Of a DNA stretch of 64,000 bases, positions 41,850 through 50,929 are shown one piece after another (position 1 is the first letter of the stretch; each line of letters starts with the position of its first letter). The notes beneath the pieces were generated by a model, which saw only the letters and a program-made list of their open reading frames with translations, did not search any database and was not told the origin of the DNA. The translations under genes were made by a program, and so were the position numbers. This DNA is from Sphingorhabdus sp. YGSMI21. GTDB taxonomy: Bacteria; Pseudomonadota; Alphaproteobacteria; Sphingomonadales; Sphingomonadaceae. Where the stretch lies: NCBI RefSeq assembly GCF_002776575.1, contig NZ_CP022548.1, positions 1,007,001 to 1,071,000 of the forward strand, in the 5' to 3' direction.

Positions 41850-42674
41850 ATGCGTATTTTTCTCACTCTGCCGATTTTTCTCGCCGCTGCCAGCCCTGCT
41901 CTGGCGCAGAGTAAAGATCTGCAGGACGCCAGCGTCCAACAGGATAAAACCGTCGCGGACGAAACCCGTTTCCACCTGCTCGCTGGCGTTGATCATATCG
42001 AAGGCGATGTCGGTGAAGGGCTGGATTACAAGACCACATTCGCCACCACAGGCGTCGCAATGACCAAAGGCCGGTTCAGCGCGTCCGCTTCGCTACCCTA
42101 TATCTCCTCCACCGCCCCGCAGGAGGTTATCGTCAACCAGGGCGGGCTGTTCGGCACGCCTTTGCTGGGCTCGACCGGATCGCAGACAGGTCAGGTGAAG
42201 CGCGAGGGCATCGGTGACCTGTCGCTCAACGCCGCCTATCAGCTGCCCGTTTCCGGCGTGAATGCCAGCATCGGCGCGTCCGTCAAACTGCCCACCGCAT
42301 CGCGCGAGAAAGGGCTGGGGACCGGCAAGGTCGATTATGGCATAAATGGCCAGCTTTCCAAGAAAATCGGCGCGGTCGTACCGTTCGTCGGCGCCGGCTA
42401 TACGATCATCGGCGAGCCGGACAATTTTGATACCCGCAACACGATATCAGGAACCGCGGGCAGCCATCTGCTGCTCGGCAAGAGCAGCGCGCTGACGGCT
42501 TCCTATTCCTACGAACAATCCGCTTCGACCAGCATCGGCGACAGCCAGAGCCTCAATATGGGCTTCGGGACCAATCTGAGCCGCTCGGTCCGGATCGGCG
42601 TTGATGGCGCCGTCGGCCTGTCGGATGCTGCGCCGGATACGCGGGTAGGGCTGAAGCTTCGGGTCGGGATTTGA
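41850..42674 (+). CDS. Outer-membrane beta-barrel protein (transporter-like)
   Basis: The 274-residue protein has a signal peptide (MRIFLTLPIFLAAASPALAQ) and repeated amphipathic beta strands (FHLLAGVDHIEGDVGEGLDYKT; FSASASLPYIS; DLSLNAAYQLPV; ASIGASVKLPTASREKGLGTGKVDYGI), typical of barrels of the phenol-degradation MetA/transporter-like family. The end GLKLRVGI suits a final strand. Substrate is unknown. A good site, caaggagcg, precedes the ATG. Confidence 0.72.
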   Translation: MRIFLTLPIFLAAASPALAQSKDLQDASVQQDKTVADETRFHLLAGVDHIEGDVGEGLDYKTTFATTGVAMTKGRFSASASLPYISSTAPQEVIVNQGGLFGTPLLGSTGSQTGQVKREGIGDLSLNAAYQLPVSGVNASIGASVKLPTASREKGLGTGKVDYGINGQLSKKIGAVVPFVGAGYTIIGEPDNFDTRNTISGTAGSHLLLGKSSALTASYSYEQSASTSIGDSQSLNMGFGTNLSRSVRIGVDGAVGLSDAAPDTRVGLKLRVGI

Positions 42675-42742
42675 TCGGGGTGCTTTCCGACACCCACGCC
42701 GATCGCTTGTCGTCTACACCGCTTCCGCGACAGGCACGAATT

Positions 42743-42841
42743 GGACTCGCACGAAGACACTAAGCCACGAAGATTATAAGATAGCACGCAATCCCGCTGC
42801 AGAGCGGGGCGCTTTGCGTTTTCGTGGCTTCGTGCGAGTCC
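42743..42841. repeat. Large nested palindrome between convergent genes
   Basis: The left arm (42743-42772) and right arm (42821-42841) share ggactcgcacgaag and ccacgaag in inverse orientation, with an eight-base insert acactaag in the left arm. Inside, acgcaa/ttgcgt and cccgct/agcggg form further stems. It lies between the barrel gene and the convergent GST gene and could end both transcripts. The cacgaag-repeat type occurs dispersed in related genomes. Confidence 0.7.
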
Positions 42842-42852
42842 CGCAGGCCGCG

Positions 42853-43503
42853 TTACGCCGCCACTTCCAAAGCAAAAACCGGTTCCTCATTCCCCCTTTT
42901 CCACTGCGAATATTTCTGCATCGTCGTGGTGAATAACGCCGACGCGAGATGGTCGCCGAGCCATTTCTGCAGGGCGGGCAGGGGCAGCGCGTCGAACCAG
43001 CCGCGGTCATTATTGGCGAACTGACGGACGAACGGGAAGATTGCGTGGTCGGCCAAAGTCGGCTTCGCGCCGAGCAGCTGTCCCGAAGTCTGGATCAAAC
43101 CGTCGAGCTTTTCCAGAAAGGCCAGTCCGGCCGCGCGATGCTCGAGCGGGTCGACATTGTCATAGCGCGTGGGATATTTATAGCGGTCGAGTGCCTGTTT
43201 GAACGGGCCGTCGGCTTCCGCGATCAATTCGGATTCGGCAGCGCTGCCCTGCAACCAGCCTTGAGGATCGTTGCGTTCCAAGGCCCAGCGCATGATCGCC
43301 AGGCTTTCGTCGATGACCTGTCCGTCGGGCAGCACCAGCACCGGCACCGTCGCCTTGGGCGAGGCGATGATCATCTCTTCCGGCTTGGCGCGCAGCACGA
43401 CCTCGCGCAGGCGGACCGGCGTTTCGCTGATCAGCAGCGCCATTCTTGCGCGCATCGCATAGGGGCAGCGCCGAAAACTGTAGAGGACGGGCAGGTCGGT
43501 CAT
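42853..43503 (-). CDS. Glutathione S-transferase family protein
   Basis: The 216-residue protein has a thioredoxin-fold N-terminus with the glutathione-type active site CPYAMRARMAL, then ASPKATVPVLVL and DESLAIMRWAL (cis-Pro and binding loop), followed by an all-helical C-terminal domain ending WKRGNEEPVFALEVAA. It probably conjugates or reduces electrophiles with glutathione. I chose ATG 43503 because it starts MTDLPVLYSFRRCPY and overlaps the upstream stop (ATGA). Confidence 0.9.
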   Translation of the reverse strand: MTDLPVLYSFRRCPYAMRARMALLISETPVRLREVVLRAKPEEMIIASPKATVPVLVLPDGQVIDESLAIMRWALERNDPQGWLQGSAAESELIAEADGPFKQALDRYKYPTRYDNVDPLEHRAAGLAFLEKLDGLIQTSGQLLGAKPTLADHAIFPFVRQFANNDRGWFDALPLPALQKWLGDHLASALFTTTMQKYSQWKRGNEEPVFALEVAA

Positions 43504-44438
43504 TCGGTGCCGAGATGCTGGCGACCCTCGGCCGCGGCTTTCTCGACCTGGCGCTGGCGCTCGCGATAACGGGCGCGCTGCTCGTCGGTCCGCTGGTCGA
43601 TGCAATGCGGGCAGGCCTCACCGGGAATATAGTCGGGCGAAGCGCGGTCGGCAGCGTTCAGCGGCATCCGGCAGGCGTAGCACTGGCCATAATCGGCTTC
43701 GCGCAGCCCGTGACCGACGGCGACGCGCTGGTCGAACAGGAAACAGTCGCCCTGCCACATGCTTTCGGTTTCGGGCACATTTTCGAGATATTTCAAAATG
43801 CCGCCCTTGAGATGCTGGACATCGTCAAAGCCTTGCGCCTTGACATAGGCCGTCGCCTTTTCGCAGCGGATGCCACCGGTGCAGAACATCGCGATCTTCG
43901 GCGCTGTCTCCGAATCCTGCCGCAATTTTTCCGAGAATTCGTCGAACCAGGCCGGGAAGTCGCGGAAGCTTTCCGTGTTCGGGTTGATCGCCCCGTCAAA
44001 GCTGCCGATCGCCACTTCATAGGCGTTGCGCGTATCGATCACGATGGTGTCGGGGTCGGCGATCAGGTCGTTCCAGTCGGCGGGATCGACATAGGCGCCT
44101 TTCTCGGTCGCGGCGTCGACGCCCTCGACGCCCATCGAGACGATCTCCTTCTTGAGCCGGACCTTCATCCGCAGGAAGGGCATCGCACTGGCCTCGGAAT
44201 ATTTGACCTCGAGATCGGTGAAACGGGGCAGCTGGCGCAGGCCTTCGATCACTGCGTCAATCGCGTCGGGCGCGCCGGCAATGGTGCCGTTGATGCCTTC
44301 CTGGGCCAGCAATATCGTGCCCTTGAGGCCATGGTCCTCGCACAGGGCGAGCACTTGCAGGCGCAGGGCAGCGGGATCATCCACCACGGCAAAATGATAG
44401 AGTGCGGCGACTTTTACGGGCGTTTGAGATTCGGTCAT
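43500..44438 (-). CDS. trhO: tRNA uridine 5-hydroxylase TrhO (rhodanese domain)
   Basis: The 312-residue protein has the N-terminal YceA/TrhO domain (FAVVDDPAALRLQVLALCEDHGLKGTILLAQEGINGTIAG), a rhodanese domain (VIDTRNAYEVAIGSFDGAINP) with active-site CTGGIRCEKA, and the Cys-rich C-terminus CYACRMPL...CPHCIDQRT. It hydroxylates U34 of certain tRNAs using O2. Its stop overlaps the GST start (ATGA). Confidence 0.93.
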   Translation of the reverse strand: MTESQTPVKVAALYHFAVVDDPAALRLQVLALCEDHGLKGTILLAQEGINGTIAGAPDAIDAVIEGLRQLPRFTDLEVKYSEASAMPFLRMKVRLKKEIVSMGVEGVDAATEKGAYVDPADWNDLIADPDTIVIDTRNAYEVAIGSFDGAINPNTESFRDFPAWFDEFSEKLRQDSETAPKIAMFCTGGIRCEKATAYVKAQGFDDVQHLKGGILKYLENVPETESMWQGDCFLFDQRVAVGHGLREADYGQCYACRMPLNAADRASPDYIPGEACPHCIDQRTDEQRARYRERQRQVEKAAAEGRQHLGTE

Positions 44439-44519
44439 GAGGGCGCATATAGTGCGGTCGAGCCAGAAATTCCAACCCGGTGGCTTGCATAGCGCCCATG
44501 TTCATCGCATAGCGGCTCC

Positions 44520-45248
44520 ATGGTTCCCCTTCTGTTCGCCCAGCACCGCTTCTCTATCGTCGCTCCGGCCGCGCTGTACTGGCCCGCAAAAAATGCGCTG
44601 CTGGTGGCTGATCTGCATCTGGAGAAGGCGAGTTTCTTTGCGCGGCAGGGGCAGATGCTGCCGCCCTATGACAGTCAGGCGACGCTGGCCGAGCTGGCCG
44701 GTCTGGTGAGCGAGACCGGTGCGACGCGGGTCTTCTGCCTCGGTGACAATTATCATGACGGGGAGGGCGAAGCCCGGCTGGAACCGGAGGCGGCGCGGCA
44801 GCTCTCGGCGATGACCGCCGCACTCGACTGGATCTGGATCACCGGAAATCATGACCGCGATGTTGCCGGGCTATGGGGTGGCACAGTGGTCGACGAATGG
44901 ACCGGCGAGGGGCTGGCGCTGCGGCACGAGGCCACAGCGGAAAGCCGGCTGCCTGAAATATCCGGTCATTATCACCCGAAAATCCGGATCGCCACACGCG
45001 GCCGCCATCTGTCGCGGCGCTGTTTTGTCAGGGGGCGCCAGCATCTGATCATGCCCGCTTTCGGGGCGCTGACCGGCGGCATGGCGGCGCAGGATCCGGT
45101 GATCGAGGCCTGCGTCGGCGGACCGGCCGAAGCGATCATCGGCCTGAAGGAAAAGCCCCTCTGCTTCCCGCTGCCCTTCCGCGACAGGGCCATAGAAGCG
45201 GTCGATGACAGCCAGCTTGCATTGCCTCTGGCCACCACGGGTCGCTGA
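44520..45248 (+). CDS. pdeM: Ligase-associated DNA damage response endonuclease PdeM
   Basis: The 242-residue calcineurin-like metallophosphatase has DLHLEKASFF, LGDNYHDG, ITGNHDRD and the paired His in SGHYHPKIRI; all dinuclear-metal motifs are present. PdeM proteins are usually encoded beside a ligase-associated helicase, exonuclease and ATP-dependent DNA ligase. Here the helicase is 7 kb upstream and no ligase is in the window. It starts 18 bases before bioF and may share its transcript. Confidence 0.9.
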   Translation: MVPLLFAQHRFSIVAPAALYWPAKNALLVADLHLEKASFFARQGQMLPPYDSQATLAELAGLVSETGATRVFCLGDNYHDGEGEARLEPEAARQLSAMTAALDWIWITGNHDRDVAGLWGGTVVDEWTGEGLALRHEATAESRLPEISGHYHPKIRIATRGRHLSRRCFVRGRQHLIMPAFGALTGGMAAQDPVIEACVGGPAEAIIGLKEKPLCFPLPFRDRAIEAVDDSQLALPLATTGR

Positions 45249-45265
45249 CTGCTAACGGCGCGGTG

Positions 45266-46408
45266 ATGGATCGATTCAAACCCTATCGCGACCAGTTGGA
45301 CGCACTCGACACGGCGGGTCGCAAGCGGCGGCTTCTGATTCCGGCCGGCAAGGATTTTTCCTCCAATGATTATCTCGGCCTTTCCCGGAGCCCCTATCTG
45401 AAAGAGGTCGCGCAGGCAGCGATTGCCGGTGGCATGCCGCATGGATCGGGCGGATCACGGTTGCTCGGCGGCAATCATCCCGAGCATGAAGCGCTCGAAG
45501 CCTTTGCCGCCAGCCATTATGGCGCGGAGGCGAGCCTGTTCTTCGGATCGGGCTTTGCCGCCAACACCGCCCTGTTCGCGACCCTGCCGCAGACCGGCGA
45601 TCTGGTGCTCTATGACGCGCTGGTCCATGCCAGCGTCCATGACGGGATGAAACTGGGCCGCGCCGCGTTCCGGGCTTTCCCGCACAATGATTGCGATGCA
45701 GTCGAGCAAGAGATTCGGACATGGCGCGAATCCGGCGGCACCGGCACCGTGTGGATCGCGGTGGAAAGCCTGTACAGCATGGACGGCGACCGGGCACCGC
45801 TCAGTGATCTCGCACAGATCGCCGATGCCCATGACGCGATGCTGGTGATCGACGAGGCCCATGCGGTGGGCGTTTTCGGCGAGGGCGGCACCGGTCTGGC
45901 CGGTGATATTGGCAGGCAGGAAAATGCAATCCTGCTACGCACCTGCGGCAAGGCGCTGGGCGGCGAAGGCGGGATATTGACCATGCCGAAAATCCTGCGC
46001 GAATTTTTCATCAATCGCGCCCGCCCCTTCATCTTCTCCACCGCGCCCAGCCCGCTAACCGCGCATCTGGCGCAGCAGGCGATCGCCCATGTCGCGGCCA
46101 ATCCCGCGCTGCAGACCGGTCTGGCGGAGCATAGCGCGCTGGCCCGGAGCTGCTTTGACGGTCTGTCGCTCGGTGACGATCAAGACAGCCAGATTTTTCC
46201 CGTCATTCTCGGCGAGGACCGGGTGGCGGTGAGCGTAGCGGCGATGCTGCAGGAACAGGGCTATGATGTCCGGGCCATTCGCCCGCCGACCGTACCGGCC
46301 GGCAGCGCGCGCCTGCGCATCTCGCTAACGCTGAATGTGACGCCGGAGGATATCCGGAATCTCGCAGCCGCCTTGCACGAGGCGCTGGCAATGGCGAAAG
46401 CGGCATGA
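45266..46408 (+). CDS. bioF: 8-amino-7-oxononanoate synthase
   Basis: The 380-residue PLP enzyme joins pimeloyl-ACP/CoA and alanine, releasing CO2 and CoA, in biotin synthesis. It has FSSNDYLGLSRSP, GSGGSRLLGGNHPEHEALE, the PLP-Asp region LVIDEAHAVGVFGEGGTG and the lysine region LLRTCGKALGGEGG. ATG 45266 is preferred over GTG 45263. It overlaps bioD (ATGA), giving the order bioF-bioD-bioA. Confidence 0.95.
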   Translation: MDRFKPYRDQLDALDTAGRKRRLLIPAGKDFSSNDYLGLSRSPYLKEVAQAAIAGGMPHGSGGSRLLGGNHPEHEALEAFAASHYGAEASLFFGSGFAANTALFATLPQTGDLVLYDALVHASVHDGMKLGRAAFRAFPHNDCDAVEQEIRTWRESGGTGTVWIAVESLYSMDGDRAPLSDLAQIADAHDAMLVIDEAHAVGVFGEGGTGLAGDIGRQENAILLRTCGKALGGEGGILTMPKILREFFINRARPFIFSTAPSPLTAHLAQQAIAHVAANPALQTGLAEHSALARSCFDGLSLGDDQDSQIFPVILGEDRVAVSVAAMLQEQGYDVRAIRPPTVPAGSARLRISLTLNVTPEDIRNLAAALHEALAMAKAA

Positions 46409-47034
46409 GCGGCAGGTTCGTCATCACCGGCACCGATACCGATATCGGCAAAAGCGTCTTTTCCGCCGCACTGACCGCGGCTCTGGGTGCCAGCTACTGG
46501 AAACCGGTGCAGGCGGGCCTCGCAAACGGCACCGACAGCGAAACCGTGGCGCGGATCGGCGGCGTTGATCCCGCCCGGATATTGCCCGAACGCTACCGAC
46601 TGAAAATCCCGGCTTCCCCGCATTTTTCGGCGGCGCAAGAAGGCATAACCGTTGCGCTGGGCGATCTGGATATCCCGCCGGTCGAAGGTCCGCTGATCAT
46701 CGAGGGGGCCGGCGGAGCGCTGGTGCCGGTCAATCCGGACTTGCTGTTCGCCGATCTCTTTGCCCATTGGGGCCAGCCGGTGATCATCGTCGCATCGACC
46801 AGCCTCGGCACCATCAACCACAGCCTGTTGACCGTCGAAGCCCTGCGCGCCCGCGATGTGCCGATTCACGGCATCGCCTTCATCGGCGATGAAATTGTCG
46901 ACAGCGAGCAGACCATCTGCCGGATCGGTGCCGTGCGGCACCTCGGGCGTTTGCCGATACTCGACAATCTCACGCCGGATGCGTTGCGCAACGCTTTCGC
47001 CGCCCATTTCAATCTCGCGGACTTCCGATCATGA
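46405..47034 (+). CDS. bioD: Dethiobiotin synthetase
   Basis: The 209-residue ATPase carboxylates 7,8-diaminopelargonate to dethiobiotin. P-loop TGTDTDIGKS is the family signature. The diaminopelargonate-binding segment YWKPVQAG and the acid motif IIEGAGGALVPV are present. It overlaps bioF and bioA by four bases on each side. Confidence 0.95.
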   Translation: MSGRFVITGTDTDIGKSVFSAALTAALGASYWKPVQAGLANGTDSETVARIGGVDPARILPERYRLKIPASPHFSAAQEGITVALGDLDIPPVEGPLIIEGAGGALVPVNPDLLFADLFAHWGQPVIIVASTSLGTINHSLLTVEALRARDVPIHGIAFIGDEIVDSEQTICRIGAVRHLGRLPILDNLTPDALRNAFAAHFNLADFRS

Positions 47035-48296
47035 GCATCAATATCTGGCATCCCTTCACCCAGCACGGGCTGGGCGAACCGATTCCGGAAATCGCGCGGG
47101 CGGAAGGCGCCTGCCTCTACAAGAGCGACGGCACCCGGATCATCGACGCGATATCGAGCTGGTGGGTGCAGACCCACGGCCATTGCCATCCGACCATCGT
47201 CAGCGCGATTCAGGAGCAGAGCGCCCGGCTGGACCAGATGATCTTTGCCGGATGGACACATGGTCCGGCGCGGGAACTGGCCGAAGGGCTGTCGGATTTT
47301 TTGCCTGATTCCCTCGAGCATATCTTCTTTTCCGACAGCGGTTCAACAGCGGTCGAGGTCGCGCTCAAAATGGCGCTCGGTTACTGGCACAATCGTGGCG
47401 AAGCGCGGCAGAAAATCCTGGTGATGGAGCATAGCTATCATGGCGATACGATCGGCGCGATGTCGGTCGGCGCGCGCGGCGTGTTCAATCAGGCCTATGC
47501 GCCGCTGCTGTTCGATGTCGGAACGATAGCCTTCCCGGAGACCGGAGCAGAACAGCACACGCTCGACCAGCTCGAAGCCTTTTGCAAAGACAGCGAAACC
47601 CCGCCGGCGGCGCTGATCGTCGAGCCGCTGATCCTCGGCGCGGGCGGCATGAAGGTCTATAGCGCCGAAATATTGGCACAGATGGCAGCGATCTGCCGCG
47701 AGCATGATGTGCTGTTCATTGCCGACGAAGTGATGACCGGCTGGGGCCGCACGGGCACCGTCTTTGCCTGCGAACAGGCGGGCGTCGAGCCGGATATCCT
47801 GTGCATGGCCAAGGGCCTGACCGGCGGGGTTATCCCGCTCGCCGTGACCGCTGCCAGTGATGCTATTTATCAGGCGCATTATTCCGAAGACCGGGCGCAG
47901 ATGTTTTTCCACTCGAGCAGCTTCACCGCCAATCCGATTGCCTGCGCGGCGGCCAATGCCAATCTCGCGATCTGGCGCGACGAGCCGGTGCAGGAACGGA
48001 TCGACGGTATCATCGCCTCGCATCGCGCCTTTGCAGGGCGGCTTGCGCAAAAATCCAACGTCAGCGGCCTGCGCCAGTGCGGCACCATATTGGCGTTCGA
48101 GATCGACGATGGCGCAGGCGATTATATGTCCAGCCTCGGACCGCAACTGCTCGGCTATTTCCGGGATCGCAACATTTTACTTCGGCCCCTGGGCAATACG
48201 GTCTACATCATGCCTCCTTATTGTATCGGCCGCGAGGAACTGGATTCCGTCTATGGCGTTATTGATCAAGCGATCGGCCATTTCGGCAACGCCTGA
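47031..48296 (+). CDS. bioA: Adenosylmethionine--8-amino-7-oxononanoate aminotransferase
   Basis: The 421-residue PLP enzyme converts 8-amino-7-oxononanoate to diaminopelargonate using SAM as amino donor. Motifs are the N-terminal IWHPFTQHGL, SSWWVQTHGHCHP, VALKMALGYW, PLP-Asp LFIADEVMTGWGRTG and the lysine CMAKGLTGG. It ends the bioF-D-A cluster. bioB and bioC are not in the window. Confidence 0.96.
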   Translation: MSINIWHPFTQHGLGEPIPEIARAEGACLYKSDGTRIIDAISSWWVQTHGHCHPTIVSAIQEQSARLDQMIFAGWTHGPARELAEGLSDFLPDSLEHIFFSDSGSTAVEVALKMALGYWHNRGEARQKILVMEHSYHGDTIGAMSVGARGVFNQAYAPLLFDVGTIAFPETGAEQHTLDQLEAFCKDSETPPAALIVEPLILGAGGMKVYSAEILAQMAAICREHDVLFIADEVMTGWGRTGTVFACEQAGVEPDILCMAKGLTGGVIPLAVTAASDAIYQAHYSEDRAQMFFHSSSFTANPIACAAANANLAIWRDEPVQERIDGIIASHRAFAGRLAQKSNVSGLRQCGTILAFEIDDGAGDYMSSLGPQLLGYFRDRNILLRPLGNTVYIMPPYCIGREELDSVYGVIDQAIGHFGNA

Positions 48297-48353
48297 TCCC
48301 CAGGTCCCGGAAAGTTTTTTGCATAAAGGCGAAAAACCCGCCAAGGATAGATC

Positions 48354-50204
48354 ATGGAAATAATAGATTCACTGATGGTCAAGATTGCGCTGATCGGCCT
48401 GCTCGGTATCGGCGCGCAGTGGATCGCCTGGCGGACCGGCCGTCCAGCCATCGCGCTGATGCTGATTGTCGGCATCATTGCCGGGCCGGTGCTCGGCATT
48501 ATCGACCCCGAACGCGATTTCGGCGCGCTGCAGGAACCGATCATCAAGCTGGCGGTTGCCGTCATCCTGTTTGAGGGCGGTCTCAGCCTGAACTTCCGCG
48601 AATTGCGCCAGGCGGGAGGCGCAGTGACCGCAATGGTGCTTGTCGCCGGTCCGATAGCTTGGGTGCTGGGCACCGGAGCCGCACATTATGGTGCCGGCCT
48701 GTCCTGGGAAATTTCCGCTTTGCTCGGTGGCATCATGATAGTCACCGGTCCTACCGTGATCGGCCCGATGCTGCGGACCTTGCGGGTGCCCTCCCGGGTT
48801 CGCAATATCCTGAAATGGGAAGGCATAGTGAACGACCCGATCGGCGCTTTGCTCGCGGTCGGCATCTATGCCTATATCACCTATGAAGGTGCCGACGCCA
48901 ATATCGCCGTCATCAGCATGGATGTGCTGGCGGCCAGCTTCATTGCCGGCCTGATCGGCGCGGGGCTTGGTTTCGCGCTCACCTGGCTATTTCCCAGGGG
49001 ACTGGTGCCGGAATATCTGAAAGCGCCGTTCCTGCTGGTCACCGTGATCGCCGGCTTTGTCATCGCCGATCTGATCAAGCATGAAACCGGCCTGATCACG
49101 GTCACGGTCATGGGTATCGTGATGGGCAACCGGCAGATCTATTCCAGCCAGGCGCTCTACCGGTTCAAGGAAGATCTGGCGGTGCTGCTGATTTCCGGTG
49201 TCTTCATCATTCTTTCCGCCACGCTGGACTGGGAAACCGTGCAGCAATTCCGGCCGCAATTTGTCATCTTCCTGATATTGCTCCTGTTTTTCGTACGCCC
49301 CGTTTCGGTGCTGGTGGCCCTGCTGTTCAGCTCGGTGCCCTGGCGTGAACGCCTGTTTATCGCCTGGATCGCACCGCGCGGTATTGTCGCTGTCGCGATC
49401 ACCGGCCTGTTTGCGATCCGTCTGGTGGACTATGGCATGCCGGGGGCGGAAGCGCTTGTACCGCTCAGTTTTGCCGTCGTCATCGCAACGATTTTTGCGC
49501 ATGGCTTCTCCGCCTCCTGGGTTGCCGAACGATTGGGCATTTCGGAAGGCAAGGGCGAGGGCGTCCTGATTGCCGGTGCCAATCGCTGGTCGATCGCCCT
49601 CGGAAAAATGCTCAAATCTCTCGATATCCATGTCCTCGTCACCGACGACAGCAAATTTGCCTTGCGCCGTGCCCGCAGCGAGGGTCTGGAGATCCACCAT
49701 GGCGATGTGCTCGACGAGGCCCATAATGACAATATCGATATGGGCGAATATCAGCATCTCATTGCCGCGACCGACAATGACAGCCAGAACCAGCTGATCA
49801 CCGCCGATCTGGGCCCCGAGATGGGCTATGAGCAGATCAGTCGCCTGGCCAATGACAGCCAGAGCAAGAGCCGGGTCGGCCATGGCCGTCTCTTGTTCGA
49901 ATCCGGCGCAGATTTCGGCACGTTGCTCGATCGGGACCTGGCGGGCTGGCGGTTCAGCAAGACCAATATCACCGAAAAATTTACCGCAGATGACTATCGC
50001 AGGAATCTGGAAAAAGGCGAGGAGCCGCTGGCCGTCTTCAAGCCGGACCGGCGGCTTCTATTCTTCGCCACCGATGCCCGACCGGTGATCGAGGATGGCG
50101 ATGTCGTGATCAGCTATGTCGCGGCCGATACGCCGGAAGAGCGCAAGGCGGACCGCGCAGCGAAAGACAGCGAGAAGAACGGCGATAAAAACAGCGAGAG
50201 CTGA
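48354..50204 (+). CDS. Cation:proton antiporter with RCK-type C-terminal domain
   Basis: The 616-residue protein has about twelve membrane segments of the CPA family, with the KEF/NhaP-like region FEGGLSLNFRELR, ALLGGIMIVTGPTVIGPML and a conserved DP in WEGIVNDPIGALLA. A cytoplasmic TrkA-N/RCK region follows (VLIAGANRWSIALGKMLKSL; GLEIHHGDVLDEAH; IAATDNDSQNQL). It exchanges Na+ or K+ for protons, and the RCK part probably senses nucleotide or ion levels. The C-terminus is charged (EERKADRAAKDSEKNGDKN). Its stop adjoins the convergent yggS stop. Confidence 0.9.
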   Translation: MEIIDSLMVKIALIGLLGIGAQWIAWRTGRPAIALMLIVGIIAGPVLGIIDPERDFGALQEPIIKLAVAVILFEGGLSLNFRELRQAGGAVTAMVLVAGPIAWVLGTGAAHYGAGLSWEISALLGGIMIVTGPTVIGPMLRTLRVPSRVRNILKWEGIVNDPIGALLAVGIYAYITYEGADANIAVISMDVLAASFIAGLIGAGLGFALTWLFPRGLVPEYLKAPFLLVTVIAGFVIADLIKHETGLITVTVMGIVMGNRQIYSSQALYRFKEDLAVLLISGVFIILSATLDWETVQQFRPQFVIFLILLLFFVRPVSVLVALLFSSVPWRERLFIAWIAPRGIVAVAITGLFAIRLVDYGMPGAEALVPLSFAVVIATIFAHGFSASWVAERLGISEGKGEGVLIAGANRWSIALGKMLKSLDIHVLVTDDSKFALRRARSEGLEIHHGDVLDEAHNDNIDMGEYQHLIAATDNDSQNQLITADLGPEMGYEQISRLANDSQSKSRVGHGRLLFESGADFGTLLDRDLAGWRFSKTNITEKFTADDYRRNLEKGEEPLAVFKPDRRLLFFATDARPVIEDGDVVISYVAADTPEERKADRAAKDSEKNGDKNSES

Positions 50205-50894
50205 TTATCCGGCCGGCGCGTCCCGCGGCCCGAACAGGGCAGTGCCGACACGGATATGGGTGGAACCGAGCTTGACCGCCTTTTCAAAGTCGCCCGACAT
50301 GCCCATGCTCAGTCCCGCGAGCCCGGCTTCGCGCGCCAGTTTGGCCAACAGGGCGAAATAGGGGACCGGGTTGGCATTGTCCGGCGGGACGGCCATCAGA
50401 CCCAATATCTCTATTCCGGCAGACCGGGCCTGGGCGAGCAGATCCGGAACCGCCTTGATTTCACAGCCGCCCTTTTGCGATTCTTCGCCGATATTGACCT
50501 GCAGAAAACAGGGAATCTGGCGGTCCTGCCGTTCCATTTCCTTCGCCAGCGCCTTGACCAGAGACGGCCGGTCGAGCGAATGGATATAGTCGAACAGGGC
50601 GACGGCTTCGGCCGCCTTGTTGGATTGCAGCTGGCCGATCATATGCAGTTCGATATCGGGATATTCCGCTTTCAGCGCCGGCCATTTGTCCATCGCTTCC
50701 TGCACCCGGTTTTCCCCGAACAGGCGATGGCCCGATTCCAGCAGCGGCCGGATCTCGTCACTGCTGCGGGTTTTCGATACCGCGATCAGGGCGATATCGA
50801 ACGGCTTGCGGTCCGCTATTCCGGCGGCTTTCGCGATTTTGCCACGGATGTCCTCGAGTGCTGGATTTGCCAAGGGTGAATCTCTCTCAATCAT
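50205..50894 (-). CDS. YggS-family PLP-homeostasis protein
   Basis: The 229-residue TIM-barrel protein binds PLP without a second domain: IALIAVSKTRSSDEIRPLLESGHRLFGENRVQEAMDKW, then ELHMIGQLQSNKA and SMGMSGDFEKAVKLGSTHIRVGTALFGPR. The Lys in VSKT is the PLP lysine. It balances intracellular PLP and amino acid pools. It is convergent to the antiporter and divergent from the ThiE-like gene. Confidence 0.94.
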   Translation of the reverse strand: MIERDSPLANPALEDIRGKIAKAAGIADRKPFDIALIAVSKTRSSDEIRPLLESGHRLFGENRVQEAMDKWPALKAEYPDIELHMIGQLQSNKAAEAVALFDYIHSLDRPSLVKALAKEMERQDRQIPCFLQVNIGEESQKGGCEIKAVPDLLAQARSAGIEILGLMAVPPDNANPVPYFALLAKLAREAGLAGLSMGMSGDFEKAVKLGSTHIRVGTALFGPRDAPAG

Positions 50895-50929
50895 TCTCTT
50901 TCGCCAAGCTTGCGTCTATAGGCCTGCTT

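Noticed and set aside
50858..50929. Longer start for the ThiE-like protein
   Set aside because: It would overlap the divergent yggS start and adds a non-conserved N-terminus; ATG 50930 is kept, with low certainty.
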